DNA of 64,000 nucleotides from NCBI GenBank assembly GCA_012932295.1, contig JAAONU010000004.1, positions 23,878,872-23,942,871 on the forward strand, read 5' to 3'. The notes under the pieces are model-generated. The model had not been told where the DNA came from and did no database searches. It was given only the letters and a program-made list of their open reading frames with translations. A program made the translations under genes and the position numbers. The first letter of the stretch is position 1, and the number at the start of each line of letters is the position of its first letter. Source of the DNA: Cyclina sinensis (Eukaryota; Mollusca; Bivalvia; Venerida; Veneridae). Positions 10,896 to 22,695 of the stretch are shown here, in pieces.

Positions 10896-12149
10896 GTGTC
10901 TTCCACAAAATACAGTATGAAGAAATGGAAAAGGCAAGCTCTTATACGTTACCATAAATTTTCAGAATATCGCCAGCCTGAGTTTTTCTATCATACTCGT
11001 CTACTGTTATTTACTCCATGGAGTAGCGAACAGACTGGTCTAGAACGTTATGAAACTTACTTTGACAGCTACAATGCCAGTAAGGAAAGAACTGAAGAAA
11101 ACAAAGTGTTCATCCAAACGTATGATCACCTTATAAATGAAGCTCTGGAAAAAACTGATGATGAACAACCAAATGATGACAATGCAGTCCTTGCACCTTC
11201 ATTGTGGACAGAAAACTTCAAGTTCTTAGGACTAACAGAGATCATGAGGCAACAGTAAGACAAACCCTTTTTTGAAATGCTGAACAGACTCAGATAAGGG
11301 GGGCATACTAAACAAAATGTTAAACTATTCAGGACGAAATCTGTCAGTGAACCTGCAATCCCATCAAACACATGGCATGTGTTCCTATTCAATGCTGAGG
11401 TAAATTCTCACAACAACAAAAAGCTACAACAGCTACAACACCCACCTGTTAACTTGTTTGCAGTTGATAAGAAACCAGTGTCAATGAAAGATTGCACACA
11501 CCAAATGATGAGAAGTTTACTGGGGGCTTACCAACAACTCTGACCTTAGCTAATGGAGCCAGAGTAATGGTTATCCGCAATATTGACGTTTCTGATCGTT
11601 TAGTAAATGGATCCCAAGGAACAGTACTTGATTTCATCTATTCTGATAACGTTTGACAACTGTAATGTTGGTAGGAATGCAAGACTACAATCATCATTGG
11701 ATTTGATACCAGTGCATTCCCTATACTACCAATGGAAGTCACAGTTTCACCATCAGGAGGTAAAGCTACTATGTCTAGGAAACTGTTCCCTCTCAGGCTT
11801 TGCTGGGCATCTTCAATACATAAAGTACAGCGTACCACTTTGGATCGTATAGCCGCGTCGTTTGATAGAGCTCTGAAAGCTGGAATGGAATATGTTGCAT
11901 CGAGCAGATCAAGAAGATTAAATTGTCTGTATATTACTGTGTTTGATGACAAAAGTAATCAAAGCCAATCCAAAAGTTCTGTCTGAAATGAACCACCTGT
12001 TACGAGAAGCTTCCTTACCCAAACCATTTGAAACCTTGAACGTGGCCAGATGTATTTCAGTCACCCTTCTAAATGCTCGTTCGGCCAGACTACAAATCCT
12101 TGACATCAAATATCACCAAATATGTCTTGCAAAATTTTGGGAGACATAA
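10896..12149 (+). pseudogene. Helitron Pif1-type helicase remnant with ATPase core deleted
   Basis: The intact frame 10917-11258 carries RYHKF, the PEFFYHTRLLLFTPW block and an ENKVFIQ...EALEK stretch that normally lies before the helicase. Then, without a gap, it carries LWTENFKFLGLTEIMRQQ, which belongs to the middle of the helicase. Walker A (GxxGTGKS) and Walker B (DE) blocks, normally between these, are missing. Later motifs survive in shifted frames: NAEVNSHNNKKL (11388-11424), GGLPTTLTLANGARVMVIRN (11523-11582) and FPLRLCWASSIHKVQRTTLDR (about 11788-11850). The conserved HKVQG-T motif reads HKVQRTT. Confidence 0.8.
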
Positions 12150-12433
12150 ATATTAGTTAGAAGTCAACAGCAAACGTAGCTACAATATTTGTGCCTTGTA
12201 ATGGGAATTATTTAACTAGCTAGCGCATTTTAAACATTTTTTCAAGTAATATACGTAACAAATATAAATTCCATGTATTTAAGTAACAACCATTATTCTT
12301 TTGTACTAAATGCATTCTTTATTGAGTCTTGTGTCTGTTGGCACATACAGATTATATAAGAGTGTATTTAACCAGAGAAACAAAAAATAACGTTTCTCAA
12401 CCTCACCGCTTTTGTAAAAATAGTCACTTGCTT
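12150..12433. other. Short spacer, nothing recognised
   Basis: AT-rich spacer between the last helicase remnant and the next repeat block. No convincing Helitron 3' hairpin with a CTRR end was found. Confidence 0.35.
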
Positions 12434-13612
12434 TTTATACGCCCGTCGAAAGACGTTCGTATTATTTGAAACAACGGTGCGGGCGGGCGGCGTTCAAACT
12501 TTGTTCGCACCATATCCCTGTTGCTCAAAGTCTAACTGACTTCAAACGTCCTGTGCAACTGTCTTGCAATGAGTAGAAGCGCAGGGCACAAGAACCATAT
12601 CTCTATCTGGTCTTATTTTTGAATTATATCCCCTCTTAAATTTTTTGTGTCCGGAGCTTAACTTTAAAACTAGGAAGTAAATTGATGTGAAACTTAAAAT
12701 AAAGATAGTTGGTGACAAGAAAAAGTGTAGTGCACGCAAGAAGCATAACTTTATGCAGTTTTTGAGTAATCTGCTCTTCTTTCATTTCTATAATGAATTT
12801 TTGAGCGTAACTAGATCAATATGAAAGGGATTGTCTTGAAACTTAAGAATAAAATAGATGATAAAAGGTAGAAGTGCATTACAGAAGAACCATAACTCTA
12901 CCTGGTCCAGGTTTTTACTAATTTCCAATTATCCAGTTTTTGAGTAATCTCCCCTTATCTAATTTCTATAATGAATTTCTGTCCGGAGCATAACTTGAAC
13001 ACTGTAAAAGAGATGATCTTGAAACTTAAGATAAAGGTAGATTTAAGAAGTACAAATGCAGTGCTTATGAACTATCACTCTACATGGCCACTTTCACTTT
13101 TTTGTCCAGAGTATAAGTCTGCCTCTTTTTGTTTTGAGTTAATTCTCTTTTCTTATCTTATAATGATGTTTTGCCTAAATCATGACTAAAAGACTATGAA
13201 AGGGATTGACTTGAAACAAAGATAATGATAAAAAAGTAGATGTGCAGTACACAAGAACCATAACTCACTTTAACCTGGTCCAGATTGTCAATTATTCCCC
13301 CCTCCCTCCTTTTTTTTTTTTTTTAGTGACCAAAGAAGCATAACTCTATCTTATCTTTTTTTAGTAATCGGCATTCTTTATGAATTTTTGTCCAGAGGAT
13401 AATTTGATCATTATGAAAGGGATTGACTTAAAACTTAAATCAAAGATGCGTGTTAAGAAGCGGAAATGCAGTGTGCAAGAAATATATTTCTGTCAGGTCT
13501 CATTTTTTAATGATCTTCCCTCTTGCTGAATTTTAAGCTTTGCAAATATTTGTGCAGTGCCATGTGAAATGTCTGGCATCATCAGTTCGCAGCCTAGGCT
13601 GACGGGCGGATA
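12434..13612 (+). repeat. Degenerate tandem-repeat element with GC-rich ends
   Basis: About five diverged copies of a roughly 150-200 bp unit. Recurrent phrases are TTGAAACTTAA-AAAGATAGATG, CAGTGCACAAGAACCATAACTCTA, TTTTGAGTAATCT and ATAATGAATTTTTGTCCGGAGCATAACTT. The block opens with TATACGCCCGTC (12438-12449) and closes with GACGGGCGGATA (about 13600), which are imperfectly inverted. I recognise this style of element as common in bivalve genomes. It has no coding capacity and could be a non-autonomous transposon or a degenerate satellite. Confidence 0.6.
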
Positions 13613-14905
13613 TTGCATCTGCTCTGCGATGTTTTTCTCTTGTTTCATTTTCATGAATCTGTTATCTGTTTGACCATTTATATTAACAAGTAGACTAGAT
13701 TGTGTTTGTTTGGATCATGTTCAATGCACAAGCTTGTTGTGCCATGAGCAGTTGAAATTACCGGAAAATTTAGAAGTGCCAATAAATCCATCATGCATCT
13801 CTAAGCATTTTTCTCGTTCGATAATCCTTGGGCTTCCTTTTTATCAAGAAGATTTGTGTCTGCAATAATGTGTTTAATGCTTAAAGTCAAGTTAAGTTAA
13901 ACTTAATGTAAATTTTGACACAGATCCTTCCTGTATGAGTTGGTAGACACCGAAAAATAAGCGTTCGTAGTTTAATGACTGCATTTTCGTTTTAACAGTT
14001 TTCGGGCTGCACACTAATCATGTGAAAAGCTTCAAGTATCTTATAAATAACGCTCTCAAAATTCATTAATCAGTCGGAAAAGTATGAGTTATCACACCAA
14101 AAACTATAAATGAGTAAGAAACCATCATAGAGACATGACTGACAAAAACAATATGACATGGAGATGAGTTAGTGACTACAATAAAACTTATAAATGCAGT
14201 ATGAATTAAACTTAAATTATAAGTAATCAGTCATTTAAACAATAATTGACTATATAGCTAAGACATCATATTGTGTCTACAGAGAGAAATTGATCATTTA
14301 ACTGGGCTAACGTTGCATATAAACTGTCAACGCACTGGAATTCGGAATTGACTGGTTTTGCATGTTTTGATCTATGTGCAACAGCTTTGATGTATATTTA
14401 GCTACTTAATATTTCGACAATTATTTTAGCTTAAATGCTATGTATAAATTATAGTAGCCTTCAAGTCTTTAAAAACATTTTCCTAAAACATTAGATTTTA
14501 CTCTTATCCAGTGGGCATCTGCACATCTGTTCTAGTACAGCATGAAACCTTTAAAAGCAGATTTGTTTCTATACTGATCACAGAAAAATACCATGAAAAA
14601 ATGTACAAACAAGAAAATAGCAGAATTCAAACCAAAACATTCCAAGACACTTGAATGATTTCTTTTAAAAGACTATAATTGCACCACAAATATCGTAAAC
14701 AGGTCTGCTAACCAGACTTCTGAAAAGCTCGATTGCTAAGTTAAGTTATGATCCAGTTTGCTAATAAAATCGAATGCCGTCTTTAAATTATACACAAACT
14801 GGTCTCAGAATGTAGTTGAGGTCTCTCCCAGACTTTTGCATTTTACCCCTACAACTATATCATGTAGCAATTAGGCAAAGTTGTGCTCCGTTCTCTATTA
14901 TTCTC
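13613..14905. other. Intergenic DNA, nothing recognised
   Basis: AT-rich with no open frame above 60 codons and no repeat structure seen by eye. Confidence 0.4.
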
Positions 14906-14906
14906 T

Positions 14907-15327
14907 TGGCATTCTACAAAGGCAGCTGCATGAGACATATTTGTTTAAATTGCAGAAGTACTTCTATGGCATTCTACAAAGGTAACCGCCAGAAGTACTT
15001 CTATGGCATTCTACATAGGTAACCGCCAGAAGTACTTCTATGGCATTCTACATAGGTAACCGCCTGAAGTACTTCTATGGCATTCTACAAAGGTAACTGC
15101 ATGAAGTACTTCTATGGCATTCTACAAAGGTAACCGCCAGAAGTACTTCTATGGCATTCTACATAGGTAACTGCCAGAAGTACTTCTATGGCATTCTACA
15201 AAGGTAACCGCCAGAAGTACTTCTATGGCATTCTACAAAGGTAACCGCCAGAAGTACTTCTATGGCATTCTACAAAGGTAACCGCCAGAAGTACTTCTAT
15301 GGCATTCTACATAGGTAACAGCATGAA
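14907..15327 (+). repeat. 37-bp minisatellite, about 10 copies
   Basis: Units start at 14954, 14991, 15028, 15065, 15102, 15139, 15176, 15213, 15250 and 15287, each 37 bp apart, with the core TTCTATGGCATTCTACAAAG followed by GTAACCGCC. Variants are few (ACAAAGG or ACATAGG; CCGCC, CTGCC or CTGCA). A more diverged unit precedes the array at about 14907. Nearly every unit contains the perfect 12-bp palindrome AGAAGTACTTCT, which spans unit junctions. Confidence 0.95.
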
Positions 15328-18300
15328 GTCTCCTAAAATCTTAACTAGTCACTGTGAAAGTATCCAGCTGTGCTTCTTACGAGCATTCTCATTCTTCAAA
15401 GAGCAAAGATACGGTGCAAAATTTTCAAATTTGTAGAATAAGAAAGAGATTGATGATGAACTAAATGGAAATTAGCTACGATATAAACCACGAATGTTCC
15501 ATGTCTATTATAAATTTAGATGCTTTATAGAAGAATAGTTGTATCCCATATGAAAATCCTATACATTGTGTATAATTTATCTTTGCAAGTGAAACTGGAT
15601 CTTTAAGAAAGAGAATACTGCCATTCCTCCATGAAAGATATGATGACTTCATTGAAGCAAAGGTAATGTCTCTTGTAAATCTCAGTAATTTCCTCTGTGG
15701 AATTCACTCTTTGGTAAATTATGCTGATGCATAGAAAGCATTTTTAAGGCCGATTAAGCCAGAATATTTATTGTCCAAATTCTTGTTCTGATAAACTGTA
15801 CAAAACTTGAGATCAAGAGTCATGTTGTCTTGTGCCTAATGCCTTCAAAGCATTTGATATGCGTTCGAAAGCAGACATATAAAAGTGAGTATTGGGGTAA
15901 GAGCGTCCATGAGGAACAGACATCTGAAGTCTTGCAAGACTAACTCTGTACGTCGCTGCTATTTAAGCTGACTAAGAGTTACAAGATTCAGATATAGTAG
16001 TGCTTGATATAGTCAACAAGTTTGTTTGTAGAAGTTCTTCTAAAATGTGCATTCTTTCATGTCAAGTAAATAGCTTTAATACTTGAATTGAATGAGGTAT
16101 ATCTCATGTTGCGATGACAAATTATTAGCAAAAAAATGTACTAGACTTGACACCTCACTGTACATCAGCAACTAACTTTTGTTCAAGGGATATTAGTTTC
16201 TATTTAGCCTTGTCGGTTAGCTGACTTTTCTAAATACAACTTACAGATCAGTACTGTCCGTGCTTGGGTTTCTTATATTTGGTCTTACTGTTTCTGACCT
16301 TAGATAGGTGCCAGATAGACGGAATTTTTATATGTATCAGTGTAACAATACAAGATCTTGATCAGAGTATACAGACCTAACTTATAGAATGGAATATTTC
16401 ATTCAGTCAGAGCGGACATAAAGCAAATACTCCTACACCTTCCTATGATCTAGTTCTCCACGGGTTGTGAAAGTTTTGCTAATATGATGAGGGTTTCAGC
16501 TAACGAGATTAATCTATTTCAAAAGTCTCGTTTTGAACAAGTTGGCCTGTCACAGTGCATCATCACCGTATTGGTCAAATATTTTCCTCATATCAGTAAA
16601 GTAAGACACTGACGGATAGTTTAACATATAACCACCTATATACCTGACTTTTTCCCAGGTATTTAAAAAAAAACAAATGATGATATAACGTACCGCTACT
16701 TGAATGAAAAATAAATCAGTCATTCCACAAAAACTTTCAAGCCCAATCAAATATCTAACATGTAGAACAAAAGTGTAGCGAGGGGACCATTAGATTATTA
16801 ATGAAATAAATGAAAATCAGCACGATTGAAAGCGCGAGAAAATTGTGCTGAGAATTTCGTCTATGTTGTGTCTTATGTGACGGATAACGAAATTAAAAAC
16901 AGGAATGCTTTTTGGGGGTTCAGCGACAAGAGACAGGTCATGTTTATATTCAAAGCGATCATTAATGTACATTGTAGGTTAGATTTATAATGATCTTATA
17001 ATATATGTACAATGTATATTTTGCTGATGAACAACAACGGATCTCATTTTGAAATACAGACACGGCCATAACAGCCAGCACAAAATGGGAAGTAACCCGA
17101 TTAATCATACGGTAAAAGCCGATGCCAATTCTCTCCCTTGCTCAAATGTTGAAAGAGCAATAATATGTCTTTGTTCCAGATCTAGAAATGGTTTCAGCTA
17201 TATCCAGAATTTTCAACATATTCAGTGTTTAGTTAAGATAAAAGTGACCTTGTTTAGGCCTGATTTGCAAGACAAGTAGACCTCTGAACTAGTAGGTTAC
17301 AAATTATAGCGTAAAAAGAAAATGCGTAAAAAATGTCTTTAAAAATAACATTTTCAACGGGGAAATAAATAATGACATGTTCAAAAATAATTAGTAGGTG
17401 TTTGAAAACACAATGCAAAAAAAATCAAGATATAACAGCCTAAAGCGAATATTTTGTCATTTGAAATGACTTGCAAGAAAACAGAAAAGTTTAAAATACT
17501 GTTTAATCAATGTAAAAGTCAAATTGATCGTACTTTAATTGAATGTCCTGTCAGTTTTATGTAAGTGTTTGTACTTTTAGTAGATTTATAGGAACATTTT
17601 AACAATATTTGAGGACAAGTTCAGTCGGGGTCGTAATAGAAATCAAATGTTAGATATTTCATTTCTAGGTACTTCTAACAACTGATAAAATAGCGATGGA
17701 TCTTCCTTGTAACATGATAGGGGCTGCTTTAAACTCAGCTTTGTCACTCCATTTGAAAATAAAAAAGCTAAATCTACGGCGTTTACTTGATACTTAAATT
17801 TTACAAAATGGACTACCATCAAAATCAAAAAGTAAATCAAATATCTGAGAACTAATTTTGTTCGCGCAACTTCACGATAATTTCAAAATAGCTGGTATAG
17901 ACTGTTTAAACTTTGAAGTAATGCTTTTAAATGTTTTATTTTTATAATGACTTCTTTTATTAGTCTTTAATCATATCGTTTTCTCATTTTCCCATTTTCT
18001 CTATATATCAAATAAAAAAACAATGGTACTTTGACTATAAAGAACAAGATAATTTTTATTTCCGCACAAAATTCTCGTTAGATTGACTAGCCAGTATGTT
18101 TCTGTCTTCTCGTCATTAGCAACGTATTCCAACACAAATATATAATGTTACTGTAAGTTTTTTACCAGCAGACTATTCAGGTGTAATAAACGACCAGAAT
18201 TCAGACAGTTCAGTTTTATGTACTGGCAACACAGTTACCGTTTGGTTAAAAACTGAATTTATAATGCACCTGTTTTCATAAATCTAGTTGTCGCACACGC

Positions 18301-19480
18301 TTAGATGGCATCGATAAGATATATGGGTTATGAAAATTGTTTCCCTTTAAACCTTGGAAACATCTTAGTTTTCGATCACCTCTCCACTTCACCGCATGCA
18401 ATTTACACATTCCCGGCGGTCCCGTCATATGATTTTGTTTGAATACCCCCTATATATTTTGCATTTTTTTTAATTCGGTTACATTGCCACAAAATTTCAT
18501 TAACGACGGTTAAATAGACTATTATATGTAATGGGACCTGGCTAGTTTCTGTTGTTAATGACAGATCCTTTATCATTCGCAATCGAGTATCAGAACTGCT
18601 CTAGTCACATAAACTGTATACGTACAGTTTATAGTATAGTCAACTTTCTCAAGTCTATGTTCGATATAAAGGCTGTACAAAGAAAAAAAACTACATCAAA
18701 TCCTCTGTTCCCTTTATCTAAATAATTGCATAATTATATTCATATACATATTTTACCTCCCTGATTATCTAAGAGAAACAGATTCACATTTTTACTCATA
18801 TCTTTATTCTTAGTTATCTATTATATCAACAGCATTTTCAACAGTTCATACAATCACCATTTAGACTTCAACAAGCGTATAGAGAGGTTACACCAGAATG
18901 ACTTTCGGATTTTCTTTTAATTTGAAACGAATTTGGAGAGAGAAAAAAAACGCTAAATCTCGCTATTGATCATTATCATTATCAAGTTATATCACAACAT
19001 AAATAACGTAAAAGAAAATAATAATAATGTAAATGGCTGATCCTTCTCAGGATACTTCGGTATTATTCATCAGGTAAAAGAAATCATGGGAAGAAGTTAA
19101 AAACAAGAAGGTCGTTCATGTAATCATAAGGTGAATCCTTTAACGGAATGAATTACTTCATCAATCATCAAATTAAATAGAGCAAACTTCAAATTGGTTC
19201 ATTTATATGTAAGTCACGGCAAAAATGTTGAAACCGATATGTTTTGTTAAAACTTATGGTATTTCCAACGCTACGCTGGCGATTTTGATGGATAGGTAAC
19301 ATGTTTGTTCAACATTTACTCAAAAACCATTGCTATGAATTCTCACTGACATTAATTCCAAGTAATTAATTTGTGATAATTCGGTACATTTCAAGCGTGT
19401 CTTTAAATGTACAACATTATTTGGGAGGGAAGATAACTCCGTATGCCTTATCTGCTTTCGTCACCACAGTTCTCTCAAGA
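15328..19480. other. Long intergenic stretch, no gene recognised
   Basis: More than 4 kb of AT-rich DNA. All open frames are under 80 codons and carry no domain signature. No tandem repeats or inverted termini stood out. Diverged transposon relics cannot be excluded by eye. Confidence 0.4.
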
Positions 19481-19510
19481 TGACGTCATAAATTACGTAT
19501 TCTGCAGCGC
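19481..19510 (+). promoter_or_regulatory. CRE-containing patch upstream of YR retrotransposon
   Basis: TGACGTCATAA at 19481-19491 is a full palindromic CRE followed by TTACGTA. The same TGACGTCATAA occurs again inside the element at 23586-23596. It may belong to the element's promoter or terminal repeat, but this is unproven. Confidence 0.3.
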
Positions 19511-19856
19511 CCTCTTGCGAATTTCTCCAAACTGAACAGGTCGGTAAAAAATTTGCTCTACAAATTTTTAATGTTTTTTATCATTATACAACTTATTTGA
19601 AGTGTTTGAGCCAATTAATATGTTGTGCATTTGTGATCATGGTGCACATCTTGCCCTCTTATTATTATCATTGTTCTCATGTTTTTGCAATGACTTGATT
19701 TCAAACAAAATGTTTCGAGCACATGTGTTGGGCGAGCACGTGGTCTAACGTTCTGCTTTGTTTGTAGCACACTTAAACATATCATATATACCTTATTGTA
19801 TTTCATTAATCTTTAATAACTACGTCTATTATAATAAAATAGTAAACTAGAATCTA

Positions 19857-21098
19857 ATGGATCTAATAAATAGTGATTTGATCGTTTTGCTTATAAAAGT
19901 CATTGTTTTTTCCATAACTGTCCTCATGCCGAGACGTCCATCACACCGAGGTCGAGCTGGACGACCAGCACCAAGCTCCCTCCAACACCAGGTTAAGACA
20001 AAGCGTGCCAGGACATCCACAAAGCCTGATTTGAATGACATGGGTGTTGACCCCTGTTTCCCTCCTCATGGACTTAACACAAATATACAATACACAGAAC
20101 CGCCACCGTCGGTACTCGTTCATCCAACGGGATGTTTGTTACCTACATGCCATACTGAATCTAATGGACTTATGAACCTACAAAACACGATACCAACTCC
20201 ACCTGTTGGTGTTCCACCTGCATGCATAGCCCCATCGTGCGAACCTAATGGACTCAACGCAAGTATGTATCAGTACACAGCCTCTCCTCTGCCGGGAAAT
20301 GTGGTAGCTTCACACGGACTCAACGTAAACACCTCTACACCAACCAGTGTACCTCCTGGTGCTGACGTGAGCACGTCATACTCTGCCCAAGGTGCTATGT
20401 ATGAGTCATCTCTAACTTCACAAGGTAACAACGCCTTTCAATCTGTTTGTTGTAATATGTCCATCCATGTACCTCAAAAACTTAAAGAACAAATTTGGAA
20501 TGGCGAGTTCGTTGCTCTTGAACATCTTTTAGAAAGAGACATGAATAAGAGTCAATCAATTAAGCTCATTGATGGTAAACTATTAGTAGAAAATGAGGTA
20601 AATTCAAAACAAATTTCTTCAATAGAATTATGGACAGACGCCTTTCTAATTTTTATTCAAATCATGTTGATGAAATTTCCACATTTAGCATCTGATCTTC
20701 TACAGTACACGAACACTATAAGGCTTGCTGCAAAGCGTAGCACATCTGGGTGGATCGTTTACGATAAATATTTCAGACGGAAACTATCTCAAGAAAAATC
20801 TAAGTCATGGTCGTCCGTTGACGGCGAACTTTGGCTTCTAACAATGACTCCACAGGCAACACAGAATGCATATAAGCAGAAACCTTGTTTTCTTTTTCGT
20901 AACAAGGGTTTTTGCAATAAACAAAATTGTCAATACCAGCATTTATGCAAGATCTGTATGGGCCCCCATTCTTTCTTCTCTTGCAAGTTATCAAATCAAA
21001 ATACATTGAATAATTTCAGACCAAGGCACTCTGCCTGTCCGGGACCGAGATTCTCTCATCCGGCACCATCTCTTAGACTTAGGCCAAACTCCCATTAA
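19857..21098 (+). CDS. gag: Gag-like nucleocapsid protein of YR retrotransposon
   Basis: A 413-codon frame. The first ATG is 19857, but the second, 19926 (MPRRPSHRGRAGRP, basic), is an equally good start because residues 1-23 are only a hydrophobic run. Residues 24-200 are Pro/Ser/Thr-rich and disordered, with recurring GLN phrases. From about 205 there is a folded capsid-like part (PQKLKEQIWNGEFVALEHLL, then IELWTDAFLIFIQ and WIVYDKYFRRK) typical of DIRS-group gag proteins. Residues 344-376 form a Cys/His cluster (CFLFRNKGFC, then CKICMGPHSFFSC) likely to bind nucleic acid. The stop at 21096-21098 lies inside the start of the RT frame. The protein should package element RNA in the cytoplasm. 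Confidence 0.85.
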   Translation: MDLINSDLIVLLIKVIVFSITVLMPRRPSHRGRAGRPAPSSLQHQVKTKRARTSTKPDLNDMGVDPCFPPHGLNTNIQYTEPPPSVLVHPTGCLLPTCHTESNGLMNLQNTIPTPPVGVPPACIAPSCEPNGLNASMYQYTASPLPGNVVASHGLNVNTSTPTSVPPGADVSTSYSAQGAMYESSLTSQGNNAFQSVCCNMSIHVPQKLKEQIWNGEFVALEHLLERDMNKSQSIKLIDGKLLVENEVNSKQISSIELWTDAFLIFIQIMLMKFPHLASDLLQYTNTIRLAAKRSTSGWIVYDKYFRRKLSQEKSKSWSSVDGELWLLTMTPQATQNAYKQKPCFLFRNKGFCNKQNCQYQHLCKICMGPHSFFSCKLSNQNTLNNFRPRHSACPGPRFSHPAPSLRLRPNSH

Positions 21099-22695
21099 AG
21101 CAGATCGTTTGGAATATTGGTTAGATCTATATGGTTACGATGAACACAAGAAGGCTTTTTTATTATCTGGGTTTAGCATCGGTTTTTCACTCCAATACAC
21201 GGGCCATCGAAATTTCACGTACTCAAAACATTTAAAATCAGCAAATCTTCATCATGAAATTCTAAAAACCAAATTGGACAAAGAAGTAAATCTAGGTCGT
21301 ATCATAGGCCCATTCGATTCACTGCCTTTTTCAAATCTACGAATAAACCCTGTCGGACTCGTTCCTAAAAAGACAGGAGGATGGCGCCTGATTTCAAATT
21401 TATCGTACCCATATGGTGATAGCGTCAACGACTTTATAGACTCAAATTTCTGCTCAGTCCAGTATTCGAAACTTGATAATGTCATCACGATGATACAAAT
21501 AATAGGAAAGGGCGCTCTTTTAGGGAAAGTCGATATTCAGTCCGCTTTCAATTTATGTCCTGTTCGCCCGGAAGATTTCCCTTTACTGGGTATTCAATTT
21601 GATAATGAATATTGGGTCCAAAAAATGTTGCCCATGGGAGCATCAATAAATTGCGCTATTTTTGAACGATTTTCTACTGCCTTGCAGTGGATAGTTAGTA
21701 AATATGCCGAATCTAATAACTTAGACCATTATTTGGACGACTTCATTTTTCTAGGTAGTGCTGAAACACCAGAATGTAAAAATCTAATGTCAAGTTTTCA
21801 TGATATTTGTGATGACATAAATATTCCGCTCAGTGAAGAAAAAACGGAAGGTCCTTCCACGAATCTTACATATCTGGGATTTGAACTGGATACAGTTGCT
21901 ATGAAAATACGCATTCCATTGGATAAAATCTCTAAAGCTAGACATTGTTTACAGGAAACAATCGCCTCAAAAAAGGTGCGGTTAAATGCTTTTCAGTCAC
22001 TGGTCGGCCTTTTAAATTTCTTCACTAGAGCAATTCCTTCCGGTCGAGCTTTTAACTCTGAGCTATATTTTGCAATGTCACAAGCTAAGAAACCTCACCA
22101 TTTTATCCGCATCACAACAACTATACGAAAAAATCTAAAAACATGGCTATTTTTTCTGGAAAAATATAATGGAGTCTCCGTATTTTGCAATTTAGACTGG
22201 GTAACGAATCACGACCTAGATTTATATACTGATGCCGCAGGAAACAAAAATTTTGGGTGCGGAGCTTTTCTTCATGGGGAATGGACTTTCCTTAAGTGGC
22301 CAGTTTCTTGGAGTGACGAAGTTTTTAAAGACATGACTTTTCTGGAACTCATACCAATAGTATTATCCTTTTATTTATGGGATTCAAAGTTGAAGGGCAA
22401 AAAGATAATCATACATACAGAAAATCTTAGTCTTGTCCAAATTCTCAATAAAAAGTCTTCTCGAAATAGACGCGTCATGTTTTTGGTTTGTAAATTGGTG
22501 TTACGGCTTTTATTTCAAAATATACAAATAAAGGCTGTACATATACCATCAAAACAGAATGAAATCTGCGATGCCTTGAGTCGTTTGCAAATTTCTAGAT
22601 TATTGAACCTTTTACCTGCATCTGCTTCAAAAACTCCTCTTTCAATTCCGCAGGACTTTATTCAACTTTTGGATCAGAAATTATTCGATTGCTAG
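21010..22695 (+). CDS. pol: Reverse transcriptase-RNase H of YR retrotransposon
   Basis: The frame is open from 21010 and overlaps the gag end by 89 bases in the +1 frame. No ATG precedes the RT domain, so expression probably needs frameshifting, reinitiation or splicing. Counting from the TTG at 21109: PVGLVPKKTGGWRLISNLS is fingers (81-99), the first catalytic Asp is in KVDIQSAF (142), YLDD is at 208-211, and LTYLGFEL is at 253-260. RNase H follows with YTDA (Asp375), FLELIPI (Glu413), HTEN in place of the usual DN (437-439) and the final DALSR (Asp488). This is the DIRS-type arrangement. It converts element RNA to DNA. It overlaps the recombinase frame downstream. Confidence 0.9.
   Translation: MISDQGTLPVRDRDSLIRHHLLDLGQTPIKADRLEYWLDLYGYDEHKKAFLLSGFSIGFSLQYTGHRNFTYSKHLKSANLHHEILKTKLDKEVNLGRIIGPFDSLPFSNLRINPVGLVPKKTGGWRLISNLSYPYGDSVNDFIDSNFCSVQYSKLDNVITMIQIIGKGALLGKVDIQSAFNLCPVRPEDFPLLGIQFDNEYWVQKMLPMGASINCAIFERFSTALQWIVSKYAESNNLDHYLDDFIFLGSAETPECKNLMSSFHDICDDINIPLSEEKTEGPSTNLTYLGFELDTVAMKIRIPLDKISKARHCLQETIASKKVRLNAFQSLVGLLNFFTRAIPSGRAFNSELYFAMSQAKKPHHFIRITTTIRKNLKTWLFFLEKYNGVSVFCNLDWVTNHDLDLYTDAAGNKNFGCGAFLHGEWTFLKWPVSWSDEVFKDMTFLELIPIVLSFYLWDSKLKGKKIIIHTENLSLVQILNKKSSRNRRVMFLVCKLVLRLLFQNIQIKAVHIPSKQNEICDALSRLQISRLLNLLPASASKTPLSIPQDFIQLLDQKLFDC

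Larger units (their letters stand above)
6270..12149 (+). mobile_element. Decayed Helitron-like rolling-circle transposon with protease-encoding 5' part
   Basis: Coding remnants occur in the order expected for a Helitron protein: basic coiled N-terminal repeats (7875-8138), a DUF6570-like domain (about 8370-8890), the Helitron N-terminal and HUH Rep region (about 9240-10700) and Pif1-type helicase blocks (10920-12140). A C48-like protease region and three spliced exons lie directly 5'. Frames change many times through small indels and stops, so the copy is dead. The terminal TC and CTRR ends with the 3' hairpin were not located, so outer limits are those of the recognisable coding remnants. 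Confidence 0.8.

Noticed and set aside
14907..15327. CRISPR-like array
   Set aside because: Units are contiguous with no unique spacers and the context is eukaryotic, so it is a minisatellite.
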